From Acidobacteriota bacterium (GTDB lineage: Bacteria; Acidobacteriota; Terriglobia; Acidiferrales; UBA7541): 64,000 nucleotides of DNA. Position 1 is the first letter of the stretch. Each line of letters starts with the position of its first letter. Of the stretch, positions 1 through 8,817 are shown piece after piece. The notes beneath the pieces were generated by a model. The model was not told where the DNA came from and made no database searches. It saw only the letters and a list, made by a program, of their open reading frames with translations. The DNA lies in contig JABCZG010000005.1 in assembly GCA_013289835.1 (NCBI GenBank), forward strand, positions 124,001-188,000. Reading direction: 5' to 3'. A program made the translations under genes and the position numbers.

Positions 1-1
1 C

Positions 2-1930
2 GAATACAAAACGGCGGAGCTTACAATCAGCGCGGACTTGCGAAACGTTTCTGATCATCCAGTGAAGGGCGTGCTTCGCGCAGAACTGGAAGGAACCCAA
101 TTGCAGCAGCCGGTGGATCTTGCGGGCGGGGAATCGAAGATCGTGCGTTTCACTCCCGACCAATTCGCGCAACTGAAGCTAGCGCATCCACGTTTGTGGT
201 GGCCGTATCAAATGGGAACCCCAAACCTGTACAACGCGAAGCTGACCTTTGAAATCGGATCGAATACTTCCGATTCGGCAAGCGTGACGTTCGGAATCCG
301 CGAGGTCACTTCGGCGCTCTCGGACAAAGGGCATCTCCTGTTCACCGTGAATGGCCGCAAAGTGCTGATTCGCGGAGCGGCCTGGGCGCCCGATCTGCTC
401 TTCCGCTGGTCCTCGTCGCGCCTCGACGCCGATCTTGCTTACGTCCGCGATATGGGCATGAATACCATCCGGCTGGAAGGCCGGCTGGATCGCGACGAGT
501 TCTTCGAAAAAACCGACCAGCTCGGAATTCTTGTAATGCCCGGCTGGACCTGCTGCGACGCTTGGGAAAAGTGGAAAAATTGGAAAGGCGATCAGAACAA
601 AGTGGCCGCCGCTTCTCTCCGTGATCAAATCACGCGCCTGCGTAATCATCCAAGTGTTTTCGTCTGGCTGAATGGCAGTGACAATCCGCCTCCCGCCACC
701 GTCGAGAAAATGTATCTGGCCATCGAGAAAGAGTTGGAGTGGCCAAATCCAATCGTTTCATCGGCTGGCGATACCTCGACAACGGTGACGGGAAGCTCCG
801 GCGTGAAAATGACCGGGCCCTACGAGTACGTGCCGCCCGTCTATTGGCTGGCGGACACCAAGGCTGGTGGCGCCTATGGCTACAACACGGAGACCAGTCC
901 AGGCCCGGCGATTCCGCCGCGCGAATCCCTGGAACGATTTATTCCGAAAGAACATCTCTGGCCGATTGACGACGTGTGGAATTTTCACTCGGGCGGCGAG
1001 CGCTTCACCACAGTGAACGTCTTCACCGACGGCTTGAACCGCCGCTACGGTCAAGCTACCTCCTTGGACGACTACGAGCGCAAGGCGCAGGCCATGACCT
1101 ACGACGGCCAGCGCGCCATGTTCGAAGCCTACGGGCGCAACAAATACACCGCGACCGGCGTGATTCAATGGATGCTGGATAATGCATGGCCTTCGCTGAT
1201 CTGGCATCTCTATGACTACTATCTCGTGCCCGCGGGTGGCTATTTCGGTACGAAAAAAGCCTGCGAGCCAGTGCACGTGCAATATTCCTACGACGACAAT
1301 TCCGTCACGGTGATCAACGGCACCAACGCCACGCTGAAGGGACTAAAAGTCAGCGCAAATGTTTACGGCCTCGACGCCAAGCAAAAAGCCTACGCCGAAG
1401 CCTCGCTGGAGTTCGCGCCGGATAGCAGTACCAACGCCATCAATCTGCCGAAAGTGATCGAGGGGCTCTCGACGACCTATTTCCTGAAGCTGGAGCTTCG
1501 CGATGCCGCGGACACCCTCGTCAGCGATAATTTCTACTGGCTATCCAAGAAGCTCGACACGCTCGACTGGGCCAAAAAGAAGGACACGGTCTACACGCCG
1601 CAGAAAGATTTCGCGGATCTAACGGGATTGAACACTCTGCCCACGGTGACGCTGATGCTTTCCAAGGAGATCCATGCGGTAGGGAAGAGCTATTCGGTGA
1701 CGCTATTTGCGGAAAACAAGAATGAGAGCATCGCCTTCATGGTTCATCCGCGAATCACGCGCGGCAAGGGCGGAGAAGACGTCACCCCGATTTTCTGGAG
1801 CGACAACTACTTCTCTCTGGTGCCCGCAGAAAAGAAATCCGTGACGGCAACCTTCGACGCTTCGTCACTCGAAGGCGCCACTCCCGAAGTTGTGGTCGAC
1901 GGATGGAACGTCGCTCCCGCAACTCCCTAG
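2..1930 (+). CDS. GH2 exo-beta-D-glucosaminidase-like glycoside hydrolase (5' end outside window)
   Basis: The reading frame is open from the first bases, so the N-terminus lies upstream and only about 640 C-terminal residues are seen. The order is end of the sugar-binding domain, an immunoglobulin-like beta-sandwich (ending near LWWPYQMG), a TIM barrel (from VLIRGAAWAPD) and C-terminal beta domains. The acid/base position reads GSDNPP (Asp codon at 680-682) rather than the Asn-Glu of ordinary GH2 enzymes; a Ser-Asp pair is the hallmark of the CsxA exo-glucosaminidase subfamily. The nucleophile is probably the Glu of YNTETSPGP (codon 890-892). The likely role is release of glucosamine from chitosan ends, in the periplasm or outside. 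Whether there is a signal peptide cannot be seen. The stop overlaps the convergent regulator by 4 bases. Confidence 0.85.
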   Translation, partial: EYKTAELTISADLRNVSDHPVKGVLRAELEGTQLQQPVDLAGGESKIVRFTPDQFAQLKLAHPRLWWPYQMGTPNLYNAKLTFEIGSNTSDSASVTFGIREVTSALSDKGHLLFTVNGRKVLIRGAAWAPDLLFRWSSSRLDADLAYVRDMGMNTIRLEGRLDRDEFFEKTDQLGILVMPGWTCCDAWEKWKNWKGDQNKVAAASLRDQITRLRNHPSVFVWLNGSDNPPPATVEKMYLAIEKELEWPNPIVSSAGDTSTTVTGSSGVKMTGPYEYVPPVYWLADTKAGGAYGYNTETSPGPAIPPRESLERFIPKEHLWPIDDVWNFHSGGERFTTVNVFTDGLNRRYGQATSLDDYERKAQAMTYDGQRAMFEAYGRNKYTATGVIQWMLDNAWPSLIWHLYDYYLVPAGGYFGTKKACEPVHVQYSYDDNSVTVINGTNATLKGLKVSANVYGLDAKQKAYAEASLEFAPDSSTNAINLPKVIEGLSTTYFLKLELRDAADTLVSDNFYWLSKKLDTLDWAKKKDTVYTPQKDFADLTGLNTLPTVTLMLSKEIHAVGKSYSVTLFAENKNESIAFMVHPRITRGKGGEDVTPIFWSDNYFSLVPAEKKSVTATFDASSLEGATPEVVVDGWNVAPATP

Positions 1931-3678
1931 GCCGCGGAGCGAGACTGCATCGCAAATCCCGTGCGCTTCAACAAATCCTGGAATCGCGGATCGGATCGAA
2001 TGGAGTCGTACGCCGGATCCATTTTTAAGAACACAATCCAGAACGAACGTTCCTCGACGCCCTTCCGCAGCCATTCGAACGTTTTGTCGTGCTCGCCAAG
2101 GCCGAGATAAATTCCAGCGATCATCGGCGAAGCCAGATAGCGTCCAGCGGCGTTCTCCATTTCCTGCTTCAAAATGCGGCGAGCCTCATCTGTCTTTCCT
2201 GCGTAAGCATACGCTTGTGCAAGGGCCAGGCGGCCTTGGCTGTTTCCGGAAAGTTGCACAACGTAATCAAAGGCCGCGATGGCTTCGTCATACCGTCCTT
2301 GTTGGATGTAAATGCGCCCAAGATTAAAGAGCGCGGGAAGAAACCGCGGCTCCTGCTCCAGCAGGGCATTCAAGTGCGCGGCGGCCCGGTCGAACTGCCG
2401 TCCAAAAAAAAAGGGGTCGGCGGCGTTCATATTCAAAGTAAGCGAATGGGGGTCCAGTTCGCGTGCACGCCGTAGCTCCGCTTGCGCTTCATCGAGACGC
2501 CCCATGGCGCTCAAATACGATGCGTACCACTGGCGGCCCGACGCGTAGCTGGGGTTCAATTCGATGGCACGGCGGAACTCTTCCTCCGCGGCGTGCCAGT
2601 TCCACTCATACCAGAACTTTACCAGCCCCAGAGAAGCGTGCGGTTCGCTGAGAGCCGGGTCAATTTCAATTGCGCGTGTGGCCGCCGCCGCCGCTCGCGC
2701 TCCCGCTTCTCCCGGCGAAAGCGCGCCAAACCAGCACAGCAGCCCGCAGCAGTCGGCAACGCCGGACAATGAACGGGAGCAGTTGGTTTCGATGCGCAGC
2801 GCCAACTCAAACGAAGCGAGAGCCTTATGTACACCCTCTTCCGACCGCTGGCCAAAATAAAAACGTCCGCGAAGGTAAGCTTCGTGCGCGGTGGGGTGAA
2901 ATGCCAGGGACTTTTCCAGATCCTCCGGAAGCAATTCGCACGCGAGTGCTCTGCCGACCTCTCGCGCCACGTCGGCCTGCATCCCCAGCACGTCGTCGAA
3001 TTTGCGATCATAGCTCGCCGACCACAAATGCGTTTGATCCTGTGCCTCAATCAGTTGTGCCGTGATGCGAACGCGCTGCCCGTCTCGACGCACGCTTCCT
3101 TCCAGAACATACCCCACATTTAATTCTTGAGCGATCTGGTCCACGGATTTCTTCGTGGCTTTGTATTGGATTGCCGAGGTGCGAGCGATGACTCCCAGAC
3201 GCTTCGGATCGAGCTGGCCAAGATGCGAAATCAATTCCTCCGTCAGGCCATCCGCAAAATATTCCTCTGCCGAATTCCCACCGAGGTCTTCGAGTGGAAG
3301 AACGGCCAGCATTTTCTTCCCCGCGGGAGTGCCAGCGCGGCCGGGCTTAAGGACCGGAGCGATAAACCGGTAACCCAGCCGCGGAAGCGTCTCGATAAAC
3401 CGCGGACTCTGCGCGGAATCACCCAGCAAATCCCGCAGCTTGTTAATAGCCGTGTTCAGGTTGTGCTCATAGCCGACGTGCGTGTCCGGCCAAAGCCTTT
3501 CGCGCAGAGCCCGGCGCGTAATCACCTGGCCCGGCCGTTCCAGCAATAGCTCCAGAATCTGGAAGGGTTTTTCTTCCAGCCGTAGGCGCAATCCGTGTTT
3601 GCGCAATTCGCGGGATTCCAAATCTACATCAAACGTTCCGAAACGCACGGCATGAGGACGCAACGCCAGTTCATTCAT
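1927..3678 (-). CDS. Winged-helix / TolB-like / TPR transcriptional regulator
   Basis: The 583-residue protein starts with an OmpR-type winged helix (about residues 10-110; motif RLGYRFIAPV closes it). A TolB-N-like domain follows (about 122-245, starting LAVLPLEDLGG and including VLEGSVRR), then tetratricopeptide repeats to about residue 570. This architecture is very abundant in Acidobacteriota. No transmembrane segment separates the DNA-binding and TolB-like parts; the linker is a short Gly/Pro/Lys stretch, so it looks cytosolic. The ligand is unknown. It is divergent from the exported TIGR03118 gene and convergent with the GH2 gene, either of which could be a target. ATG at 3678 is chosen because the winged helix begins directly after it. 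Confidence 0.85.
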   Translation of the reverse strand: MNELALRPHAVRFGTFDVDLESRELRKHGLRLRLEEKPFQILELLLERPGQVITRRALRERLWPDTHVGYEHNLNTAINKLRDLLGDSAQSPRFIETLPRLGYRFIAPVLKPGRAGTPAGKKMLAVLPLEDLGGNSAEEYFADGLTEELISHLGQLDPKRLGVIARTSAIQYKATKKSVDQIAQELNVGYVLEGSVRRDGQRVRITAQLIEAQDQTHLWSASYDRKFDDVLGMQADVAREVGRALACELLPEDLEKSLAFHPTAHEAYLRGRFYFGQRSEEGVHKALASFELALRIETNCSRSLSGVADCCGLLCWFGALSPGEAGARAAAAATRAIEIDPALSEPHASLGLVKFWYEWNWHAAEEEFRRAIELNPSYASGRQWYASYLSAMGRLDEAQAELRRARELDPHSLTLNMNAADPFFFGRQFDRAAAHLNALLEQEPRFLPALFNLGRIYIQQGRYDEAIAAFDYVVQLSGNSQGRLALAQAYAYAGKTDEARRILKQEMENAAGRYLASPMIAGIYLGLGEHDKTFEWLRKGVEERSFWIVFLKMDPAYDSIRSDPRFQDLLKRTGFAMQSRSAA

Positions 3679-3734
3679 AGTCGCGGTTGCCTGCTTCCGA
3701 AGGATTCCACCCGAGTGCTTATCCCTGACTGCTT

Positions 3735-3798
3735 TTTATTCGTGAGGCTTCTCAGCAAGTCTTTATTCGTAAAGGGACTGCACGTTTAGAAAGACTTG
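3735..3798. promoter_or_regulatory. Candidate operator: direct and inverted repeats in the divergent intergenic region
   Basis: Between the winged-helix regulator and the TIGR03118 gene, TTTATTCGT occurs twice (3735-3743 and 3762-3770, 27 bases apart). A perfect 9-base inverted pair CAAGTCTTT / AAAGACTTG lies at 3756-3764 and 3790-3798. Direct repeats spaced by a few helical turns are typical of OmpR-type winged-helix binding sites, so autoregulation by the adjacent regulator is a reasonable guess. No convincing -35/-10 pair was identified. Confidence 0.3.
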
Positions 3799-3905
3799 TT
3801 CTCCCCGTGATTTATTCCCGGCATCTTTGCGTCATCTAAGCCTGCAGGACAAATAGGCATACGTCGTCGCGGCTGCCTTAACTTAACGAGGAGCAATCAA
3901 GGATC

Positions 3906-5579
3906 ATGCAAAGAATTCAAAGTTTTCTGCTCGGGCTGCTTTGTCTGGGCTCGGTTTTCATCTCATCTGCGCAAGCGCAGACCAACAGTTACAAGCAGAC
4001 CAATCTGGTGACTGCCGACACGACCGTCGCGGCCGCACACACGGATGCGAATCTCGGCAATCCGTGGGGCATCGCCTTCCAACCGGGATTGCCTTTCTGG
4101 ATTTCCGACAACAACGCCGGCGTCTCCACCCTCTACGACAAGACCGGCGTTCTCAGTCAAACCTTCACCGTTCCGCCGCCCACGGGCAGTTCTAATCCCT
4201 CCACGCCCACGGGCATCGTATACAACGCGACCGGAGGCTTTGACGTAGTTGGTTTTTCCAGCGTTTTCATTTTTGCCACCGAAGACGGCACCCTCTCCGG
4301 CTGGTATGCCGGAAATTCCGCCATCCTTGCCGTCAACAATTCCGTTAACCCATCGGCCGCTTTGGGCGCGGTGTACAAAGGCCTGGCTCTGGTCACTAAC
4401 ATCAAGGCGAACTTCCTGCTCGCCACGAATTTCCGCTCCGGCAAAGTCGAGATCTACGACTCCAATTTTCAGCAGACCCAAGTCCTAGGTCCCGGCGCCT
4501 TCAACGATCCCTCTCTGCCGGCCGTGCCCGCCAACTCCGGCTCTCCGGGCTACGCGCCTTTCGGCGTCAAAGTAATCTCCGTGAACAACACTTCCATGGT
4601 TGTGGTGACCTACGCCTTGCAGGACACCCCCATGCACGATCCGCTGCACATTGCCGGCGCGGGCTTCGTGGACCTCTTCAGCACCGACGGCACCATGCTC
4701 CGCAGGATTACCAGCGACTCCCATCTGAACGCGCCGTGGGGCGTGGTTATTCCCCCAACCGGTTTCGGCTCGCTCGCGGGCGATCTGCTCGTCGGAAACT
4801 TCGGCGATGGCACCATCAACGCCTACAACTTCGCTACCGGCGCTTTCATTGACCAGATGAAGGACCAGACCGGCGCTCCCATCACCAACGCTTCGCTGTG
4901 GGATATGGTGTTTGACCCCTCCGGGACGACAGGTGACCCCAATACCATGTACATAACGGCCGGCCTGGCCAACGAGGCCCATGGCGTGTTCGCAAAAATC
5001 ACGCCCAACACATCGTCCACAGCAACGGGTGATTTCAGCATCAGCGCGTCACCCGCAACCATGACCATCAGTGCGGGGCAGCCCGCTATGTTTACGGTGA
5101 CTGTCGCTGGCCTCAACGGCTTCAATTCCGCCGTGAACCTCTCCTGCTCAGGCCAGCCGATCAACTCCACTTGCAGCTTCTCGTCAGCGTCGGTCACTCC
5201 CGCCAGCGGTGGGATGACAATCTCGATGATGACGATTAGCACTTCGTCTCTGCCTTACTCCACGCCTCATAAAATGGCCATGATTCCCGGCGGCGGAATC
5301 TTCGCGATCTTGCTTCCGGTCTTCGCTCTGGGATTCTTGGGACTGGTCCTTGCCGGATCGGGCCGGAGCGGACAGTTGGCGGGGAAGAGATGGGTTCTCA
5401 ACCTCGCTGGAAGCCTGGCGCTCGTGATCGTAGCAACCTGGCTGTTTGCGGCCGGCGGCTGCGGCTACAGCGGCGGGGGCACGGGCACCGGAACGCAACG
5501 AGGCATGACGACGGTGATGATCACCGGCACCTCGGGAAATCTCTCCCACTCAGCCTCCGTTTCACTCACCGTCCAGTAA
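3906..5579 (+). CDS. TIGR03118-family secreted protein with C-terminal Ig-like and membrane segments
   Basis: The 557-residue protein has a signal peptide (about 1-24, cleavage after AQA). A beta-propeller-like TIGR03118 body follows (about 25-370; GNPWGIAFQPGLPFWISDNN, then repeated blades such as LNAPWGVVIPPTGFG). Next come an Ig-like/Big domain (about 375-455; FTVTVAGLNGF) and two hydrophobic stretches around 462-485 and 497-517. The end is a Gly-rich tail and a short beta segment. The family is of unknown function and common in Acidobacteriota. The mid-protein hydrophobic pair followed by GCGYSGGG is unusual for the family and suggests membrane or cell-surface anchoring. A good ribosome-binding AAGGA precedes the ATG, and a strong terminator follows the stop. 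Confidence 0.8.
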   Translation: MQRIQSFLLGLLCLGSVFISSAQAQTNSYKQTNLVTADTTVAAAHTDANLGNPWGIAFQPGLPFWISDNNAGVSTLYDKTGVLSQTFTVPPPTGSSNPSTPTGIVYNATGGFDVVGFSSVFIFATEDGTLSGWYAGNSAILAVNNSVNPSAALGAVYKGLALVTNIKANFLLATNFRSGKVEIYDSNFQQTQVLGPGAFNDPSLPAVPANSGSPGYAPFGVKVISVNNTSMVVVTYALQDTPMHDPLHIAGAGFVDLFSTDGTMLRRITSDSHLNAPWGVVIPPTGFGSLAGDLLVGNFGDGTINAYNFATGAFIDQMKDQTGAPITNASLWDMVFDPSGTTGDPNTMYITAGLANEAHGVFAKITPNTSSTATGDFSISASPATMTISAGQPAMFTVTVAGLNGFNSAVNLSCSGQPINSTCSFSSASVTPASGGMTISMMTISTSSLPYSTPHKMAMIPGGGIFAILLPVFALGFLGLVLAGSGRSGQLAGKRWVLNLAGSLALVIVATWLFAAGGCGYSGGGTGTGTQRGMTTVMITGTSGNLSHSASVSLTVQ

Positions 5580-5586
5580 AAGCAGG

Positions 5587-5623
5587 AGGGGCCTGCTGCT
5601 CGGCCCGTAGGCCCCTCTTCTTC
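5587..5623 (+). terminator. Intrinsic terminator after the TIGR03118 gene
   Basis: AGGGGCCT (5587-5594) pairs with AGGCCCCT (5609-5616); a 14-base loop separates them and the pyrimidine run CTTCTTCT follows. The stem can be extended by G-C and purine-pyrimidine pairs on both sides. It starts 8 bases after the stop codon. Confidence 0.75.
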
Positions 5624-5774
5624 TGCTGTGTAGCAGCCTGGTGCGCGGCGTCCCGTAGCATCAGGTGGACGGTTCAAATCTCCAGCGGCCAACAACCCAG
5701 CTTTACGCAAGTCCGGTTTCTCTGATTTCTGTTTCACCAAATCTCGAATCACAACTTGAAGAGGAGAAAGACCA

Positions 5775-6983
5775 ATGAAGAATGAGGGGAATTTGTTCAC
5801 GAAGGGTAGTACACGGCGTTCCTTCTTAAAGAATGGAACCGTGGCCGGCGCAGCGACGGTAGGTGCCGGGCTGCTGGCAGGCAAATCCTTTGCATTTGAC
5901 CGGGACGATGACGATGATCGCGCGCCCATCACCAGGGGCGACATCGCCATTCTGAAGTTCCTACAGGCCCTTGAGCAGGTCGAAGAAGACCTCTGGAGAC
6001 AGTACGCGGAACTCGGCGGCACCCAAGATAACGAGTTCACCGGACTCACTGGCGGGAACGCTGCCTATACTCAGGCGCTGCAACTCCTCGATGGGGATAT
6101 GGCGCAATACATCCACGACAACACCGACGACGAAATCAGCCACGCCAGGTTTCTTGGCAACTACCTGGAATCCAAGGGCGAGGGCGCTCCCGATCTTTCC
6201 GCCTTCAAGACATTGCCCAGCAGCAAAGCGGACGGCGCGCAGCAGATTGGTCGGCTAACGAACTTGACGCAACTCACCATTGATACCAGCTTTTGGTCGA
6301 GGTATCGCAGCATCACCAACCCGGATTTTGACCCCCAGGCAAAATTTGCCCAGGCTGTCCCCAGCTTAAACGTTGGGAAACACACCGCCATCCCAAGAAG
6401 CAACGATGACACGGCCGGAAGCGTCATCAATCTCGGTAACCCAGCTCTGTCCACATTCTCCAACCATCTCATGGCCATTGCCTTCACGGCGGGGTTCCAT
6501 TTCGCCTTTATCGAGCAAGGTGGCACCAGCCTTTATCCCGCACTCGCTCAGCACGTCAACAATCTCGAAGTTTTGCGGATTCTTTTGAGCATCGGCCCCA
6601 GCGAGACCATGCACTTCCAGACTTGGCAAGACAAAGCCGGCAACGCCACTCCCTTGACAGACGTTGATCCTATAAATAACTCGACGGTGACCTTCACGAA
6701 TCTGGCCGCCGCTCAGGGCGAGACGAATCCGGAATCTCTCAACGGCGACACTCTCCAGGCGAACCTCATCATGCCCGAGCCAACCCACTTCTTGAACCCC
6801 AAGTTCGGCCCAGTGGCCATCATTCGCCCAACTTCCATTCAAAACGGAGGAGCCGTCGCTTCTGTCGTCAGCTTCGCTGACGATGGACTCTTTCTCGATC
6901 CCAAAACCAATAAGAATACAGGGCTTGTGCAAAGGCTTATGGAATTGGCTGCAGACGCCGATGCCGCCCGCCGACAATTCTAG
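5775..6983 (+). CDS. Tat-exported ferritin-like domain protein
   Basis: The 402-residue protein carries a twin-arginine signal (S-T-R14-R15-S-F-L-K followed by a hydrophobic stretch ending GKSFA near residue 36). A short Asp-rich stretch follows (DRDDDDDR). The ferritin_2-like body has EEDLWRQYAEL, a first ExxH in DDEISHARFL and a second ExxH in GPSETMHFQ, so a carboxylate/histidine di-iron site appears complete. Related proteins include plant desiccation-related PCC13-62. Export by Tat suggests it folds and acquires metal before translocation. The substrate is not known. The ATG follows a GAGGAGAAAG ribosome-binding site, and a terminator follows the stop. Confidence 0.82.
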   Translation: MKNEGNLFTKGSTRRSFLKNGTVAGAATVGAGLLAGKSFAFDRDDDDDRAPITRGDIAILKFLQALEQVEEDLWRQYAELGGTQDNEFTGLTGGNAAYTQALQLLDGDMAQYIHDNTDDEISHARFLGNYLESKGEGAPDLSAFKTLPSSKADGAQQIGRLTNLTQLTIDTSFWSRYRSITNPDFDPQAKFAQAVPSLNVGKHTAIPRSNDDTAGSVINLGNPALSTFSNHLMAIAFTAGFHFAFIEQGGTSLYPALAQHVNNLEVLRILLSIGPSETMHFQTWQDKAGNATPLTDVDPINNSTVTFTNLAAAQGETNPESLNGDTLQANLIMPEPTHFLNPKFGPVAIIRPTSIQNGGAVASVVSFADDGLFLDPKTNKNTGLVQRLMELAADADAARRQF

Positions 6984-7038
6984 GCGGTAGCCAAACCGAA
7001 GGTGCCGTACTCCTTCTGATCGCACCTTCGAACCCAAC

Positions 7039-7079
7039 GGGCCCAGGCCTTTCCGGCTTGGGCCCTTCTTCTTATTATT
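7039..7079 (+). terminator. Intrinsic terminator after the ferritin-like gene
   Basis: GGGCCCAGGCC and GGCTTGGGCCC (7039-7065) form an 11-pair stem with one mismatch-type position and a TTTCC loop. TTCTTCTTATTATT follows directly. It serves the plus-strand ferritin-like gene. Confidence 0.75.
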
Positions 7080-7263
7080 CCGGCCGCCGCTGCAGCGTCA
7101 CTACCACAGCCCCTCCTTCGTCCTTCTCCTGCCGTCCTATCGAGCGCAACCATTCGCCGCACGGCTATCATCCAATGCGGTAGAATTGCCAGCCGAGCTT
7201 GGGATTGGACGGCCCAGGAACGGTCATTCACGTTCTGCGGCTTTCTTTTTGAGAGAGGGAAGC

Positions 7264-8142
7264 ATGAGTCGAGGATTTCGTTTCTTGGCCGCGATGGCGC
7301 TGGGTCTCTTCCTAGCGGCCGCAGCGTCGGCCGACACTTTGGAATTGAAGGATGGCCGCATTCTGCAAGGGCGCTACCTCGGCGGCACGCAAGCCGTGCT
7401 GCGCTTCGAGATCAATGGCGAAGTCCAAACCTTCAGCACAATCGACGTTGTGGCGATTACCTTTACCGGGCGTTCTAACTCCGCCAGACCTGCGGTAGCG
7501 CCAACCGCTCCCGCCCCCATGGACCCCGCGCCTGCACCCGCATCCGAGGCTCCTCCTGCTCCGGCCGCAGCTCCAGTCATCGCTGCGGCTGCTGTCTCTG
7601 GCGCAGCTATGGATTCTGGCGGCATGTTTACGCTGCCTGCCGGACAGTCCCTGCTCGTGCGCATGATTGACAGCGTGGATTCCTCAAAAAACCATGTCGG
7701 CGACGTATTTCACGCCAGTCTCGAAACGGACCTGACCGTGAACAACATCCTCGTAGCGCGCAAGGGCGCTGACATCTATGGCCGCCTGGCCAATGCGCAG
7801 GAGGCGGGCCACATCTCCGGCAGCGCGGAGCTGCAGCTGGAACTGATGCGTATTGTCATCGACGGGAAAGACTATCCCCTCGTCAGCAGCGACTACACTT
7901 TGGAAGGGAAGGCCCGTGGCTCGGACACCGCGAAGAAAGTAGGCGGCGGTGCGATTGCCGGCGCCATCATCGGTGCCATCGCAGGTGGCGGAAGAGGCGC
8001 GGCAATCGGTGCGGGCGCGGGATCCGCAGTCGGCGCAGGCGTTCAAGTCTTCACCCGCGGGCAGCAGGTCAAAGTTCCCAGCGAGACGCTGTTGGAATTT
8101 CGCCTGCAACAGCCCGCGAGCGTAGTACCCACTGCAAGATAG
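7264..8142 (+). CDS. Exported protein with C-terminal glycine-zipper segment
   Basis: ATG at 7264 (after GAGAGGGA) gives 292 residues with a clear signal peptide ending ASA near residue 23. The N-terminal mature part (about 24-70, TLELKDGRILQGRYLGG) resembles small beta-rich SH3-like or Sm-like folds. An Ala/Pro-rich linker follows (about 80-115). The C-terminal part (from MFTLPAGQSLLVRMIDSVD) resembles periplasmic conjugation/TrbI-like or LysM-adjacent beta domains. It ends in a glycine zipper (GGGAIAGAIIGAIAGG) that could sit in the outer membrane. The family is frequent in Acidobacteriota; the function is unknown. An earlier in-frame start at 7186 is rejected because it would place 26 residues before the signal peptide. 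Confidence 0.65.
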   Translation: MSRGFRFLAAMALGLFLAAAASADTLELKDGRILQGRYLGGTQAVLRFEINGEVQTFSTIDVVAITFTGRSNSARPAVAPTAPAPMDPAPAPASEAPPAPAAAPVIAAAAVSGAAMDSGGMFTLPAGQSLLVRMIDSVDSSKNHVGDVFHASLETDLTVNNILVARKGADIYGRLANAQEAGHISGSAELQLELMRIVIDGKDYPLVSSDYTLEGKARGSDTAKKVGGGAIAGAIIGAIAGGGRGAAIGAGAGSAVGAGVQVFTRGQQVKVPSETLLEFRLQQPASVVPTAR

Positions 8143-8322
8143 TTTTGCCGCGATAAACTTCGGATGAAGAATTCGGCGCGACGGGAGGTCTCGGCCAGCC
8201 GCTAAACCAAGTGGCGTGGCCCACTTAGATAGACCAGTATCTGTTTGGAACCATCGCCCCGAAATTCCCTCTTGCTACTCCTACTGTTAGTGACTAAGAT
8301 ACCCCCTTCGACTGGAGAGACC

Positions 8323-8742
8323 ATGCCTAAAGAAAAACCTCGGGTAAACATCGGAGAAGTCATTAAGAGCTACCGCAGCCAGCGTGGCTTGTCGCAGGGC
8401 GACATCGAACGCCGTACCGGCCTCCTGCGCTGCTACCTTTCGCGCGTCGAGAACGGACACACCGTCCCGTCTCTCGAAACCCTCGCCAAAATTGCGGAAG
8501 CCATGGACATTTCCCTGGCGGATTTTTTCCCCGGGACGGAAACGCCTCGCGACCGCGAAACCCAGAAGGCGCTTGGCGAGCTTTCGCAGGACGAGATTCG
8601 CTTCCTCGCCGAAATCAAGAAATACAGCAACACGCTTTCGGACGGTGATAAGCGCCTGGTGCTGGCCATGATTCGCAAAATGGCCACCTTGCTTCCAATC
8701 GCCGCGGCAAAAAAGATCATCGCCCGGCGCCCCACGGCGTAA
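8323..8742 (+). CDS. XRE-family helix-turn-helix regulator
   Basis: The 139-residue protein has a Cro/CI-type HTH at about residues 8-65: the recognition region reads LSQGDIERRTGLLRCYLSRV and is followed by ENGHTVPSLETLAKIAEAM. The C-terminal 60 residues are helical and charged with no recognised sensor fold. ATG at 8323 is preferred over an upstream GTG-type start at 8245 because GGAGAG lies 6 bases before it and the HTH homology begins soon after. It is monocistronic with its own terminator. The following ABC exporter is on the other strand, so a regulatory link is not implied by position. Confidence 0.85.
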   Translation: MPKEKPRVNIGEVIKSYRSQRGLSQGDIERRTGLLRCYLSRVENGHTVPSLETLAKIAEAMDISLADFFPGTETPRDRETQKALGELSQDEIRFLAEIKKYSNTLSDGDKRLVLAMIRKMATLLPIAAAKKIIARRPTA

Positions 8743-8768
8743 GCCCTGTCAAATTGCAAACGCATTCG

Positions 8769-8803
8769 AAAGGCGCGGCCGATGTTCCGCGCCTTTTCTT
8801 CTT
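8769..8803 (+). terminator. Intrinsic terminator after the XRE regulator
   Basis: AAAGGCGCGG (8769-8778) and CCGCGCCTTT (8787-8796) form a 10-pair stem with an 8-base loop, and a pyrimidine run (TCTTCTTT) follows. Confidence 0.8.
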
Positions 8804-8817
8804 TAACTTGAGGATTT

